A DNA stretch of 64,000 nucleotides, from NCBI RefSeq assembly GCF_023573145.1, contig NZ_CP097635.1, positions 1,798,001 to 1,862,000 of the forward strand, read 5' to 3'. Shown piece by piece: positions 1-8,847 of the stretch (positions are counted from its first letter, which is position 1; the number at the start of each line of letters is the position of its first letter). A model generated the notes under the pieces. It was not told where the DNA came from, did not search any database, and saw nothing but the letters and a program-made list of their open reading frames with translations. The position numbers and the translations under genes are program-made. The DNA is from Aquincola tertiaricarbonis (GTDB lineage Bacteria > Pseudomonadota > Gammaproteobacteria > Burkholderiales > Burkholderiaceae_C).

Positions 1-1147
1 TGTCGCACGAGCTGGTGAACTTGGCGGTGCCCGTCGGGTTGAACTGGAAGGAGCAGTCGTCCGGGTCGGCGACGATCACCACCTTGGTGTTCTGCTGGGC
101 CGCGTTCAGCGTCGGGTTGGCGATCGCGGTGATGGCCTTGAACACCGGGAAGTAGGTGGCCGCGGCCAGCACGCAGCCGGCCAGGATGATCTTCTTGCGG
201 CCGATGCGGTCGGACAGCGAGCCGAAGAACACGAAGCCCGCGGTGCCCAGCACCAGCGACCAGGCGATCAGCACGTTGGCCGAGAACATGTCCACGCGCA
301 GGATGCTCTGCAGGAAGAAGAGGGCGTAGAACTGGCCCGTGTACCAGACCACCGCCTGGCCGGCCACCAGGCCCAGCAGCGCCATCAGCGCGAACTTGCC
401 GTTCTTCCAGTTGCCGAAGGCCTCGGAGATCGGCGCCTTCGACTGGCGTCCTTCGTCCTTCATCTTCTTGAAGGCCGGCGACTCTTCCATCTGCAGCCGG
501 ATCCACACCGAGATGCCCAGCAGGATGATGGACAGCAGGAAAGGCACGCGCCAGCCCCATTCCTTGAAGGCGTCTTCACCGGTGAGGGTGCGCACGCCCA
601 GGATCACCATCAGCGACAGCAGCAGCCCCAGCGTGGCGGTGGTCTGGATCCAGCTGGTGAAGTAGCCGCGCCGGCCGCGTGGCGCATGCTCGGCCACGTA
701 GACCACCGCGCCGCCGTACTCGCCGCCCAGGGCCAGGCCCTGCAGCATGCGCAGCACGATGAGCGCCACCGGGGCCACCCAGCCGATGGCTTCGTAGCTC
801 GGCAGCAAGCCGACGACGAAGGTCGAGATCCCCATGATGAGGATCGTCATCAGGAAGGTGTGCTTGCGGCCGATCAGGTCACCCAGGCGGCCGAAGAACA
901 GCGCGCCGAAGGGCCGCACCAGGAAGCCCGCGGCGAAGGCCAGCAGCGCGAACACGTTGCGCGTGGCCTCGGGGAACGAGGAGAAGAACTGCGCGCCGAT
1001 GATGGCCGCCAGTGCCCCGTACAGGTAGAAGTCGTACCACTCGAAGATGGTGCCTGCCGAAGAAGCGAGGATGACCTTGCGTTCCTCCTTCGTCATGGGT
1101 CTCTTGCGGTCAATCGGCACCGCACTGCCTGCTTCGATCGTGCTCAT
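1..1147 (-). CDS. MHS-family MFS transporter (3' end cut by window edge)
   Basis: The reading frame starts at ATG 1147 with MSTIEAGSAVPIDRK and runs off the left edge, so about 382 residues are visible and the C-terminus is missing. Residues 29-38 (GTIFEWYDFY) are the first-helix signature of the metabolite:H+ symporter (ProP/ShiA/KgtP-like) branch of the major facilitator superfamily. GGEYGGAVVYVAEHAP near residue 140 is the matching loop 4-5 motif, and RLGDLIGRK and SDRIGRK are the two A-like loops between helices 2-3 and 8-9. The protein should sit in the inner membrane and co-import a small organic acid or osmolyte with protons. The substrate cannot be read from the sequence. It lies downstream of the kdpE-like gene on the same strand, separated by 157 bp that hold two inverted repeats. 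Confidence 0.88.
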   Translation of the reverse strand, partial: MSTIEAGSAVPIDRKRPMTKEERKVILASSAGTIFEWYDFYLYGALAAIIGAQFFSSFPEATRNVFALLAFAAGFLVRPFGALFFGRLGDLIGRKHTFLMTILIMGISTFVVGLLPSYEAIGWVAPVALIVLRMLQGLALGGEYGGAVVYVAEHAPRGRRGYFTSWIQTTATLGLLLSLMVILGVRTLTGEDAFKEWGWRVPFLLSIILLGISVWIRLQMEESPAFKKMKDEGRQSKAPISEAFGNWKNGKFALMALLGLVAGQAVVWYTGQFYALFFLQSILRVDMFSANVLIAWSLVLGTAGFVFFGSLSDRIGRKKIILAGCVLAAATYFPVFKAITAIANPTLNAAQQNTKVVIVADPDDCSFQFNPTGTAKFTSSCD

Positions 1148-1253
1148 GCTGCCCTTTGATTGGAGTGACAGGCCGCGATGCCGGAAGGCCCGCGGGTCCG
1201 GCACGCAGCGTAAGCAGCAGCGAATAAATGCCGAGTAAACGACGGCTTGCGGG

Positions 1254-1272
1254 CTTACACCTAGGCTGTAAG
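1254..1272. promoter_or_regulatory. Inverted repeat upstream of the MFS gene
   Basis: The arms are CTTACA and TGTAAG around a 7-nt centre (CCTAGGC), in the gap between the kdpE-like stop and the transporter start. A second repeat, TGCCGGA/TCCGGCA, lies at 1179-1203. Either could be an operator for the transporter or a termination hairpin for the two-component genes upstream. No T-run follows, so I favour an operator. Confidence 0.3.
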
Positions 1273-1304
1273 TTCGCCGTCAGGCGGCGTTCGCAGCGCC
1301 GGTA

Positions 1305-1997
1305 TCAGCGGCTCACCAGCCGGTAGCCGACACCGGTTTCGTTGAGCAGGTACACCGGGTTGGTCGGGTCCGCCTCGAGCTTCTGGCGCAGCTGCCGCAC
1401 GTAGATGCGCAGGTAGTGCAGCTGCTCGTCGTGCCCCGGCCCCCACACCTCGCGCAGCAGGGCCGCGCTGGTGACCACGCGCCCGGCATGCCGGGCCAGC
1501 GCCTCCAGCAGCCGCCACTGCGTGCCGGTCAGGCGGATGCGCTCATCACCGCGCTGCACGCTGCGGGCGTCCAGGTCCACGCAAAGCTCACCGAGCATCA
1601 GGCGGGTGCTGCCGCCCATGGCCGTGCGCGCCGCGTGGCGCAACGCCACCCGCATGCGGGCGTGCAGCTCGGCCACGCTGAAGGGCTTGCTCACGAAGTC
1701 GTCGGCGCCGGCATCCAGCGCCACCACCTTGTGCGCTTCGTGCACGCGGGCCGAGAGCACGATCACCGGCCGCTGGGTCCAACCGCGCAGCCAGCGGATG
1801 AACTCGACGCCGTCGCCGTCGGGCAGGCCCAGATCGACCAGGTAGACATCGATCGGCCGGTTGCTGGCGAGCGTGCGGCCGTCGCGCACGTTCGTCGCTT
1901 CTTCGATCTGGTGGCCTTCGGCCCGCAAGGTGGCCGCCAGCAGCTGGCGGATGCTGTCGTCGTCTTCCAGAACCAGCACCGTGGTGCGCATGGCCAT
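1305..1997 (-). CDS. kdpE: OmpR-family response regulator, KdpE-like
   Basis: This 230-residue regulator has a receiver domain (about 4-120) with the acidic pocket EDD at 11-13, phospho-acceptor D55 (LVDLGLPDGDG) and a conserved K in SKPFS. A winged-helix DNA-binding domain follows, ending RIYVRQLRQKLEADP...NETGVGYRLV. ATG 1997 overlaps the TGA of the upstream kinase gene, so translation is probably coupled; ATG 1991 is an alternative start two codons in. Sequence style and the partner kinase resemble KdpE, which activates the K+ uptake operon kdpFABC at low potassium. No kdp transport genes are in the window, so the target here is open. Confidence 0.8.
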   Translation of the reverse strand: MAMRTTVLVLEDDDSIRQLLAATLRAEGHQIEEATNVRDGRTLASNRPIDVYLVDLGLPDGDGVEFIRWLRGWTQRPVIVLSARVHEAHKVVALDAGADDFVSKPFSVAELHARMRVALRHAARTAMGGSTRLMLGELCVDLDARSVQRGDERIRLTGTQWRLLEALARHAGRVVTSAALLREVWGPGHDEQLHYLRIYVRQLRQKLEADPTNPVYLLNETGVGYRLVSR

Positions 1998-3337
1998 CAC
2001 CTCTCCAGTTCCTCGAGCCCATGGGCCGGTTGCGCAATGCGCAGCGTGAACACCGCACCGCCCTCGTTGTGCACGCCGATGGTGCCGCCGTGCAGGTCGG
2101 CAATGGCGGCGCACAGCGCCAGACCGAGCCCGGTGCCGTCGCGCGTGTCATCGCCCCGCACGAACTTCTGGAAGATGCGCTGCTCCATGCCGGGCGGCAC
2201 GCCGGGCCCGTTGTCGGCCACGCACAGCTCCCAGAAGCCGGGCCCGTGGCGGCTGCCGATGGTGATGCGACCGCCGGCCGGAGCGTAACGGGCGGCGTTG
2301 TCCAGCAGGTTCGACAGCACCCGCTCGATCAGCCCCGGGTCGCACCACACCGGCGGATCACCGGCCACCGACACCTGCACCGTCAGGCCTGCCAGGCCCG
2401 GCGGCAGCGCACGCAGCACCTCCTGCACCAGCTCGTCGGCGGGGCACCACTCGAAGCGCGGCTGCAACGCGCCTTCCTGCATCCGCGTCAGGTCCAGCAG
2501 CGTGCTGGTGAGCGCATGCATGCGGCGTGCTTCGCGCAGCACGCTGTGCAGCAGCTGGCGCTTGGCGGTGGGGTCCAGCGCCTGCTCCTGCTCCAGCAGG
2601 CTGGTGGTGGCCCCGACGATGGTGGTCAGCGGCGTGCGGAAGTCGTGGGAGATGCCGGACAGCAGCGTGTTGCGCAGGCGCTCGCTTTCCGCGCGCACCG
2701 CGGCCGCTTCGCTGCGCGCCTCCGAGGCCAGGCGTGCCAGCGCCAGCCGGGCCTGGGCGGCCGCTCCGGCGATGAACTCGCGCGCTGCCGGGTCGCCGGG
2801 GGCGTCCGCTTCCAGGATCACCTCGCCCAGTTGCTGGTCTCCGGCGTCCTGGGCGGTGGCGATGCGCGCCCGCACCCCCAGCGATTCGTGCAAGGTGTGG
2901 GCCACGGCGCGCGCCACCGAAGCTTCGTCGGTGGCCGCCGCCAGGGCCAGCGACAGCGCGTTGAGCGCCTGCAGGCGCTCGGCCCGCCGCCGTGCCGCGG
3001 TGGCTTCGCGCCGCACCCGGCTGGCCAGCGCGGTGACCAGCAGCCCGATGGCGACCATGACGCCGAGCGTGAACACGTCCTGCGGGCGCGATGGCTCGAA
3101 GCCCCAGTGCGGCGCAACGAAGAGCAGGTCGAACAGCGCGATGCTGAGCGCGATCGAGCACAGCGACACCGCCCGCCGCGAGGTGGCGGCCACGTAGACG
3201 ACGCCGGCCATGAAGACCAGGATCACGTTGGCCGTATCGAAGTGCGCCGCCATGGTCCAGGCCACGGCTGCGCACAGGCCGATCACCGTGGCCGAGCGGG
3301 AGACTTGACGGAAGAGGGGGTCGTTGGCGCGCTGCAT
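1997..3337 (-). CDS. Short KdpD-like sensor histidine kinase lacking the N-terminal sensor half
   Basis: The protein is 446 residues if ATG 3337 is used, which begins MQRANDPLFRQV. Four hydrophobic segments lie between about 15 and 108, including AANVILVF-type and FDLLFVAPHWGFE stretches typical of the KdpD DUF4118 membrane domain. A GAF-like region (about 125-200), a HisKA domain with H231 in GISHDFRTPL, and an HATPase domain with N-box NLLDNAARYAP and G-boxes DNGPGVP and GTGLGLAL follow. E. coli KdpD has about 894 residues. The N-terminal cytoplasmic KdpD/USP domains (roughly 400 residues) are absent here, and truD begins 97 bp away in the opposite direction, so they were not simply missed. 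It forms a two-gene operon with the kdpE-like regulator. Confidence 0.82.
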   Translation of the reverse strand: MQRANDPLFRQVSRSATVIGLCAAVAWTMAAHFDTANVILVFMAGVVYVAATSRRAVSLCSIALSIALFDLLFVAPHWGFEPSRPQDVFTLGVMVAIGLLVTALASRVRREATAARRRAERLQALNALSLALAAATDEASVARAVAHTLHESLGVRARIATAQDAGDQQLGEVILEADAPGDPAAREFIAGAAAQARLALARLASEARSEAAAVRAESERLRNTLLSGISHDFRTPLTTIVGATTSLLEQEQALDPTAKRQLLHSVLREARRMHALTSTLLDLTRMQEGALQPRFEWCPADELVQEVLRALPPGLAGLTVQVSVAGDPPVWCDPGLIERVLSNLLDNAARYAPAGGRITIGSRHGPGFWELCVADNGPGVPPGMEQRIFQKFVRGDDTRDGTGLGLALCAAIADLHGGTIGVHNEGGAVFTLRIAQPAHGLEELER

Positions 3338-3434
3338 GGTCGGGGTGGGAACGGCACCCGCGGGCCCGATTCTGCGCTGGCCGGGGCGAGAATCGCGCCC
3401 CGCCCCCTCCACCAGCCGGTGCCACCCCCCGCCC

Positions 3435-4448
3435 ATGACCGACGCCACCTACACCCCGTTGCCGGCCTGGCCCCGGGCCTATCCGCCCAGCGGCGCCCGC
3501 GCCCTGCTCAAGGTCCTGAACGAGGACTTCGTCGTCACCGAGCTGCCGCTGCAGCCGCCTGCCGGCGAGGGTGAACACCTCTGGGTGGACGTCGAGAAGA
3601 ACGGCGCCAACACCGCCTACGTGGCGCAGCAGCTGGCCGAGGCCGCCGGCCTGCAGGAGCGGGACGTGGGCTATGCCGGCCTCAAGGACCGCTACGCCGT
3701 CACCCGCCAGTGGTTCAGCCTCTACCTGCCCAAGGGCGAGACGCCCGACCTGACGCGGTTGCAGCACCCGGAATTCAAGGTGCTGGGCCAGGGCCGCCAT
3801 GTGAAGAAGCTGCGCCGGGGCGACCTGCTCGGCAACCACTTCCGCATCGTGCTGCGCGAGGTGGCGGGCGACCGCGGCGCGATCGAGGCCAACCTGCAGG
3901 CCGTGGCGTCCCAGGGCGTGCCCAACTACTTCGGCGCCCAGCGCTTTGGCTTCGATGGCGGCAACGTGGAGCAGGGCCGATTGATGCTGGCGCGCGAGAT
4001 CCGCGTGCGCAACCCGAAGAAGAAGGGCCTGTACCTGTCGGCGGTGCGCTCCTTCGTCTTCAATGAAGTGTTGGCGCTGCGCATCCAGCAGGGCCTGTGG
4101 GGCCACACGCTGCCGGGCGACGTGATGGACGAGGCGGGCCGGCCCACCGGGCCGCTGTGGGGGCGGGGCCGCGTGAGCACCACCGACCAGGCGCAGGCCC
4201 TGGAAAACGGCGTGGCCGAGCGGCATGCCGTGTTGTGCGACGGCATGGAGCACGCCGGCCTGGACCAGGAGCGCCGCGCCCTGGTGGCCCGCCCTGCCGA
4301 CATGGCCTGGCGTTGGCTGCAGGCCGACCAACTGCTGCTCAGCTTCTCGCTGCCCGCCGGCCAGTACGCCACGTCGGTGTTGAACGAGATCCTGCAGACC
4401 ACCGAGCCGGAACGGCACACCGAGGAAGAGCCCGCGCCGGTGGAGTGA
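3435..4448 (+). CDS. truD: tRNA pseudouridine(13) synthase TruD
   Basis: TruD converts U13 of certain tRNAs (tRNA-Glu in E. coli) to pseudouridine in the cytoplasm. The 337-residue product carries the family's catalytic motif GLKDRYAVTRQWFS, with the nucleophilic aspartate at residue 85, and the substrate-loop motif NYFGAQRFGFDGGN near 165. Length matches the family (about 340-350). ATG 3435 was chosen because MTDATYTPLPAWPRAYPP fits the usual TruD N-terminus; earlier in-frame ATG codons would read back into the divergent kinase gene. It is transcribed divergently from the KdpD-like gene and appears to be a single-gene unit. Confidence 0.95.
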   Translation: MTDATYTPLPAWPRAYPPSGARALLKVLNEDFVVTELPLQPPAGEGEHLWVDVEKNGANTAYVAQQLAEAAGLQERDVGYAGLKDRYAVTRQWFSLYLPKGETPDLTRLQHPEFKVLGQGRHVKKLRRGDLLGNHFRIVLREVAGDRGAIEANLQAVASQGVPNYFGAQRFGFDGGNVEQGRLMLAREIRVRNPKKKGLYLSAVRSFVFNEVLALRIQQGLWGHTLPGDVMDEAGRPTGPLWGRGRVSTTDQAQALENGVAERHAVLCDGMEHAGLDQERRALVARPADMAWRWLQADQLLLSFSLPAGQYATSVLNEILQTTEPERHTEEEPAPVE

Positions 4449-4551
4449 CGGCCGGTCCGCCTTGGTGTTTACGCCCATGAATCCGGTGCTTCGGCGACAG
4501 CCTCCTGAAAGCTGGCCCCAGGCAGCATGGCGGCCGCACAAGGATCGGGAG

Positions 4552-5562
4552 ATGAAGATGGGCATGGAACGTGGAACGATGACGCGCCGCAGCGCGTTGC
4601 TGGGTGCTGCCGGCTGGGGCGCTTCGGCGGTGCTGCCGCTGGGCGCCAGCGCACAGGGGTCGGCCTGGCCGACGAAGTCGATCCGCTTCGTGGTGCCGTT
4701 TGCGCCTGGCGGCAGCTCGGAGATCGTCGCGCGTTCGGCCGCGGTGGAGCTGTCCCGCCTGCTGGGCCAGAGCGTCTACGTGGACAACAAGCCCGGCGGT
4801 GCCGGCAACGTGGCCATGCAGGAGGTGGCGCGCGCCGAAGACCAGCACACCGTCATCCTCGGCCACATCGGCACGCTGGCGGTCAATCCCTTCATCTTCG
4901 ACAAGCTGCCGTATGACGTGAACCGGGACTTCCGCCCGGTGTCGCTGCTGGCCAAGGTGCCCAGCCTCTACCTGGTGAACAACGATGTGCCGGCGCGCAA
5001 CCTGAAGGAGTTCGTGGCCCTGGCCAAGGCCAAGCCGGGTCAGCTGAACTATGGCTCGGCCGGCAACGGCAGCGCGGGCCACCTGGCGTTCGAGTACCTG
5101 AAGATGGCCACGGGCACCTTCATCACCCACGTGCCCTACCGCGGCACCGGCCCGCAACTGACCGACCTGCTGGCCGGCCGGCTGGACGCGGCCTCCGTGG
5201 GCGCACCCGCGGTGCTGCAGTTCATCAAGTCGGGCAAGCTGCGCTGCATCGCCACCGGCACGCCGCAGCGCATTCCGCAGCTGCCGGATGTGCCTACCGT
5301 GGCCGAGCAGGGCTTCGCCGGATTCGAGATGACGCAGTGGTACGGCCTGCAGGCGCCGGCCAGCATGTCGGCCAGTGCGGTGGACATGCTGGCGGCGGCC
5401 GCGGCCAAGGCCATCACCGCGCCCGCGGCGGTGGAGCATCTGTCGAAGGAAGCGGCGATTGCCGTGGGCAGCACGCCCGCCGACTATGCTCGCTTCATCG
5501 CCCAGGAGCAGCAGCGCTGGAAGCCGGTGCTGGCACGGGCCAAGGTGCGGCCCGACAACTGA
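4552..5562 (+). CDS. Bug-family tripartite tricarboxylate transporter receptor
   Basis: This is a 336-residue periplasmic solute-binding protein. The N-terminus has a twin-arginine-like signal (MTRRSALLGAAGWGAS) with cleavage likely after GASA. The mature start AWPTKSIRFVVPFAPGG is the hallmark of Bug receptors (beta1 strand and the carboxylate-binding loop). GYKVE-type C-terminal features such as LPDVPTVAEQGFAGFE are also family standard. Start 4552 follows an AAGG box; ATG 4579, just before the RR motif, is possible. Bug receptors usually bind a carboxylate and may work with TctA/TctB membrane proteins, which are not present here. It is followed 27 bp later by a second receptor gene, probably in one operon. 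Confidence 0.88.
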   Translation: MKMGMERGTMTRRSALLGAAGWGASAVLPLGASAQGSAWPTKSIRFVVPFAPGGSSEIVARSAAVELSRLLGQSVYVDNKPGGAGNVAMQEVARAEDQHTVILGHIGTLAVNPFIFDKLPYDVNRDFRPVSLLAKVPSLYLVNNDVPARNLKEFVALAKAKPGQLNYGSAGNGSAGHLAFEYLKMATGTFITHVPYRGTGPQLTDLLAGRLDAASVGAPAVLQFIKSGKLRCIATGTPQRIPQLPDVPTVAEQGFAGFEMTQWYGLQAPASMSASAVDMLAAAAAKAITAPAAVEHLSKEAAIAVGSTPADYARFIAQEQQRWKPVLARAKVRPDN

Positions 5563-5589
5563 CGGGAGCGCCCAGACGCAGGAGACCGG

Positions 5590-6570
5590 ATGAACGCCCG
5601 ACGAATCGCCGCCTGGCTGTGCCTGGCCACCGTGCCCGTGCTGGCAGCGGCCGGGCCGTTGGGCAAGACGGAGTGCATCGCGCCGGCCAAGCCGGGCGGC
5701 GGCTTCGACCTCACCTGCAAGCTGGTGCAGACCGCCTTGCTGGAAGGCCGGTTCATCCAGGACCCGATGCGCGTGACCTACATGCCCGGCGGCATCGGTG
5801 CCGTGGCCTACAACGCGGTGGTGGCGCAGCGGCCCGACAGCGGCAACACCATCGTCGCCTTCAGCGGCGGATCGCTGCTGAACCTGGCGCAAGGCAAGTT
5901 CGGCCGCTACAACGAGAACGACGTGAAGTGGCTGGCCGCCGTCGGCACCGACTACGGGGCCGTGGTGGTGGCCGCTTCGTCGCCGTACAAGACGCTGCAG
6001 GACGTGATGGCGGCGATGAAGGCCAACCCCCGGAAGGTGATCCTGGGTGCGGGCGGCACCATCGGCAGCCAGGACTGGATGAAGGCGGCCCTGCTGTCGC
6101 GGGCGGCCGGCGTCAGCCCGCGGGCCATGCGCTTCGTGGCCTTCGAGGGCGGCGGCGAGGCCATCACCGCGCTGCAGGGCGGGCACATCCAGGTGTTCAC
6201 CGGCGACGCGGCAGAGACGCTGCAGCAGGCCAGGGCCGGCAGCCAGGTGCGCATCCTGGCCGTGATGTCGGACAAGCGGCTGCCCGGTGATCTGGCCCAG
6301 GTGCCCACCGCCAGGGAGGCCGGCGCCAACGTCGAGTGGCCCATCGTGCGCGGCTTTTACATGGGCCCGCAGGTGGCGCCGGAGGATTACCGCGCCTGGA
6401 GCGAAACCTTCGCCCGCCTGATGGCCACGCCGGCCTACGACCGGCTGCGCAGCGAGCGGGGCCTGTTTCCGCTCGGCCTGGTGGGTCCGGAGCTGGACGC
6501 CTACGTCAAGCGCCAGGTGGCCGACTACCGCAAGCTGGTTGCGGAGTTCGGCCTCAACGTTGCGCGCTGA
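5590..6570 (+). CDS. tctC: TctC-like tricarboxylate-binding periplasmic protein
   Basis: The 326-residue protein has a cleavable signal (MNARRIAAWLCLATVPVLAAA). The mature domain opens with TECIAPAKPGGGFDLTC, which is the citrate-type TctC variant rather than the generic Bug 'WP.KPI' start. VTYMPGGIGAVAYN and GAGGTIGSQDW are further ligand-loop motifs. An AGGAG-like site (caggagaccgg) precedes the ATG at good distance. The gene converges on a TctD/TctE-type two-component pair that ends 20 bp away. This arrangement supports a citrate or tricarballylate-type role, since TctDE controls tctCBA in enterobacteria and Bordetella. The partner permease genes tctA and tctB are missing from the window. 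Confidence 0.82.
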   Translation: MNARRIAAWLCLATVPVLAAAGPLGKTECIAPAKPGGGFDLTCKLVQTALLEGRFIQDPMRVTYMPGGIGAVAYNAVVAQRPDSGNTIVAFSGGSLLNLAQGKFGRYNENDVKWLAAVGTDYGAVVVAASSPYKTLQDVMAAMKANPRKVILGAGGTIGSQDWMKAALLSRAAGVSPRAMRFVAFEGGGEAITALQGGHIQVFTGDAAETLQQARAGSQVRILAVMSDKRLPGDLAQVPTAREAGANVEWPIVRGFYMGPQVAPEDYRAWSETFARLMATPAYDRLRSERGLFPLGLVGPELDAYVKRQVADYRKLVAEFGLNVAR

Positions 6571-6589
6571 TCGGGCGCAGCGCGCCGAC

Positions 6590-7993
6590 TCACCCTTTGT
6601 GCAGCGGCAGCTCGAGGGTGGCGCGCAGGCCGCCTTCGTTCGGCTCACGCGCCAGATGCAGCTGGCCGTGGTGGCGCCTGACGATGGATTGGACGATGGC
6701 AAGCCCCAGCCCTGAGCCGGCGCCCTGCGCGTTGCTGGCGCGGAAGAAGCGTTCGGTCGCACGCGGCAGTTCATCCTCGGGAATGCCGGGCCCGTTGTCG
6801 CTGACGTGGATGCAGGCCGTGCCCGGCCCGGGCGTGATCTTCACGGTCACCCGGCCACCCGCGGGCGTGTGGCGCAAGGCGTTGTCCAGCAGGTTGGACA
6901 AGGCTTCTTCCAGCAGCTCGGCCCGGCCGCTCACCAGCAGCGGCCCAGCCGGCGCCTCGTAGCCCAGGTCCACGCCACCTTCGCGCGCGGCGGACCACCA
7001 GCGCGTCGTCACGCCGCGGGCCAGCGCGGCCAGGTCCACCGGTGCCGTGGGTTGGTCGGAAGAAGCGTCGGCCCGTGCCAGCGCCAGCATCTGGTTGGCC
7101 TGGCGGATGGTGTGCTTGAGCTGCACACGGATGGCCTGCAGCGCCTCGCGCACCTTGCCGGCATCGGGTTCGCGCTGCGCGAAGGTCACCTGCATCAGCA
7201 GCGTGGCCAGCGGCGTTCGCAGCTGGTGCGAGGCATCGTCCAGAAAGCGCCTTTGCGCGGCCAGCAGGTCGCGGTACCGGAACACATGCTGGTTCATGGC
7301 CTCCACCAGCGGCAGCACGTCGGCCGGCACGCGGGCCGTCTCCACCGGGCTCAGGTCGTCGGGTGCGCGTGATTGCACTTCCGTGCGCAGCTGCCGCAGC
7401 GGCCGCAGCGACCAGGTGACCGCCGCGGCCACCATGCCCGCGGCGAACAAGGCCAGCAGCAGGTCGCGGGTGACGGCGCTCCAGATGAACTGGCGGCTGA
7501 AGCTCTTGCGGGAGCTGAGGTCCTCGGCCACCTGGATCACCAGCCGCGTGCCGGGCTGGTTGGTCAGCGGTCGCTCGATCGGCCGCACATAGGTGCCGAT
7601 GCGCACCGGGCCGTCCACGTACATGGCGGTCTCGAAGTAGGGCTGGCGCGTGGCCAGCGGGCCCTGGGGCATCGGCAGGTCGGGGCTGCCGATTTCCACC
7701 AGGCCGTCTTCGGTGGCCACGCGGTAGAACACGGCGCCGCTGGCCGTCAGCTCGAACAGCTCGAACATCACGTAGGGCAGCTCCACACCGACGCCCCCGC
7801 TGTCGGTGGACACATTGGCATCGATGGCCCGGATGGCGCCGTACAGCGAGCGGTCGAAGGCGGCATTGACGGCGGCCTCCGAGGAGCGCCAGGTCATCCA
7901 CGCCTGCGCGATGCCGCCGACGAACACGCCCGCCAGCAGCACCACGATCAGCGTGCGCCGCAGGCTCAGGCGGTGCAGGGCGTCGCCGGTCAT
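6590..7993 (-). CDS. tctE: TctE-like sensor histidine kinase
   Basis: A 467-residue membrane kinase. TM1 lies at about 13-34 and a periplasmic sensor domain at about 35-170 (ELPYVMFELFELTASGAVFY; the 2CSK_N type seen in TctE/QseC relatives). TM2 is at about 175-195, followed by a short HAMP-like linker. The HisKA domain carries H256 in DDASHQLRTPLATL, and the HATPase domain has NLLDNALRHTP, DNGPGIPED and GSGLGLAIV. The start ATG 7993 overlaps the TGA of the upstream regulator (ATGA), so the two are translationally coupled. The neighbouring TctC-like receptor suggests it senses a tricarboxylate, but the ligand is an inference. Confidence 0.82.
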   Translation of the reverse strand: MTGDALHRLSLRRTLIVVLLAGVFVGGIAQAWMTWRSSEAAVNAAFDRSLYGAIRAIDANVSTDSGGVGVELPYVMFELFELTASGAVFYRVATEDGLVEIGSPDLPMPQGPLATRQPYFETAMYVDGPVRIGTYVRPIERPLTNQPGTRLVIQVAEDLSSRKSFSRQFIWSAVTRDLLLALFAAGMVAAAVTWSLRPLRQLRTEVQSRAPDDLSPVETARVPADVLPLVEAMNQHVFRYRDLLAAQRRFLDDASHQLRTPLATLLMQVTFAQREPDAGKVREALQAIRVQLKHTIRQANQMLALARADASSDQPTAPVDLAALARGVTTRWWSAAREGGVDLGYEAPAGPLLVSGRAELLEEALSNLLDNALRHTPAGGRVTVKITPGPGTACIHVSDNGPGIPEDELPRATERFFRASNAQGAGSGLGLAIVQSIVRRHHGQLHLAREPNEGGLRATLELPLHKG

Positions 7994-8658
7994 GGCGCGG
8001 CCTCGAGCACGTAGCCCAGGCCGCGCATGGTCACGATCTGCGTGCCGCTGCCCACCAGCCGCTTGCGGATGCGGTGGACCAGCACCTCGATGGCCTCGGG
8101 GTGCACATCGGTGTCGTCGGAGAACACCTTGTCCAGGATGTCCTTCTTGGTCAGCGGCTCGCCCACCGCCTGGATCAGGGTGCGCAGCACCGCGTGTTCG
8201 CGTGCCGAGAGCAGCAGCGGCTCCTTGCCCACCTGGAAGCGCTTGCTGGTGGCGTCGTAGCTGAGGTTGCCGCAGGCAAAGCGCGAGGTCTCGCGGCCGC
8301 GCGAGCGGCGCACCAGGGCCAGCAGCCGGGCTTCCAGCTCCTCGATCTCGAAGGGCTTGGCCAGGAAGTCGTCGGCGCCCGCAGTCAGGGTGGACACGCG
8401 CTCGGACAGCGTGTCGCGTGCGGTCAGGATGATGATGGGCAGATGCTGCTCGTCGGCGCGCAGGGCTTCCAGCACGTCGTGGCCCGCCAGCCCGGGCAGC
8501 CCCAGGTCGAGGATCAGCGCGTCGTAGCGGTTGGCCCGCATGGCGCGCCGCACCAGCCTGCCATCGGCCACCCAATCCACCTGGTAGCCGCTTTGACCCA
8601 AAGCGCGAACCAGCCAGTCGGCCAGTGCCGATTCATCCTCAGCCAACAGCAGGCGCAT
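7990..8658 (-). CDS. tctD: TctD-like OmpR-family response regulator
   Basis: The product begins MRLLLAEDESALADWLVRAL and has 222 residues from ATG 8658. That start follows GGGG at a workable distance; ATG 8664 and 8670 lie just upstream in frame. The receiver has D51 (LILDLGLPG) and K in LAKPFEIEELEARL. The winged-helix effector domain ends VLVHRIRKRLVGSGTQIVTMRGLGYVLE. It should bind promoter DNA when phosphorylated by the coupled TctE-like kinase. Its 5' side faces the MBL lipoprotein operon across 189 bp, so that gap probably contains both promoters. Confidence 0.83.
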   Translation of the reverse strand: MRLLLAEDESALADWLVRALGQSGYQVDWVADGRLVRRAMRANRYDALILDLGLPGLAGHDVLEALRADEQHLPIIILTARDTLSERVSTLTAGADDFLAKPFEIEELEARLLALVRRSRGRETSRFACGNLSYDATSKRFQVGKEPLLLSAREHAVLRTLIQAVGEPLTKKDILDKVFSDDTDVHPEAIEVLVHRIRKRLVGSGTQIVTMRGLGYVLEAAP

Positions 8659-8847
8659 CTGCATCCCCATGTTCAAGCGCGCGATTGTCCGTGGCGCCAT
8701 GGGGCGTGCACCCGCTAGAGCAAACCCTCACCGGCGCACACCCGGCACGAAAGGCCACTGAAAGCCTGGCGAACGTACCGTGCTGGCACCGGTCGGCCAG
8801 GGCGCAAGGCGGGCCGATTTCAAAACGAGCGTCGAGGAGACTTCACC

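Noticed and set aside
1179..1203. TGCCGGA/TCCGGCA repeat as a rho-independent terminator
   Set aside because: There is no T-run and the stem is only 7 bp in a 70% GC region, so chance or an operator role is as likely.
2358..4565. A 735-residue minus-strand open frame across truD and the kinase gene
   Set aside because: It is antisense to two well-supported genes and its translation is low-complexity (Gly/Ala/Arg/His-rich). Long antisense frames are expected at this GC content.
8671..8847. A sigma-54 promoter in front of the MBL lipoprotein gene (GGCACCGGTCGGCC)
   Set aside because: The -12 TTGC box is absent and the spacing does not give GG-N10-GC.
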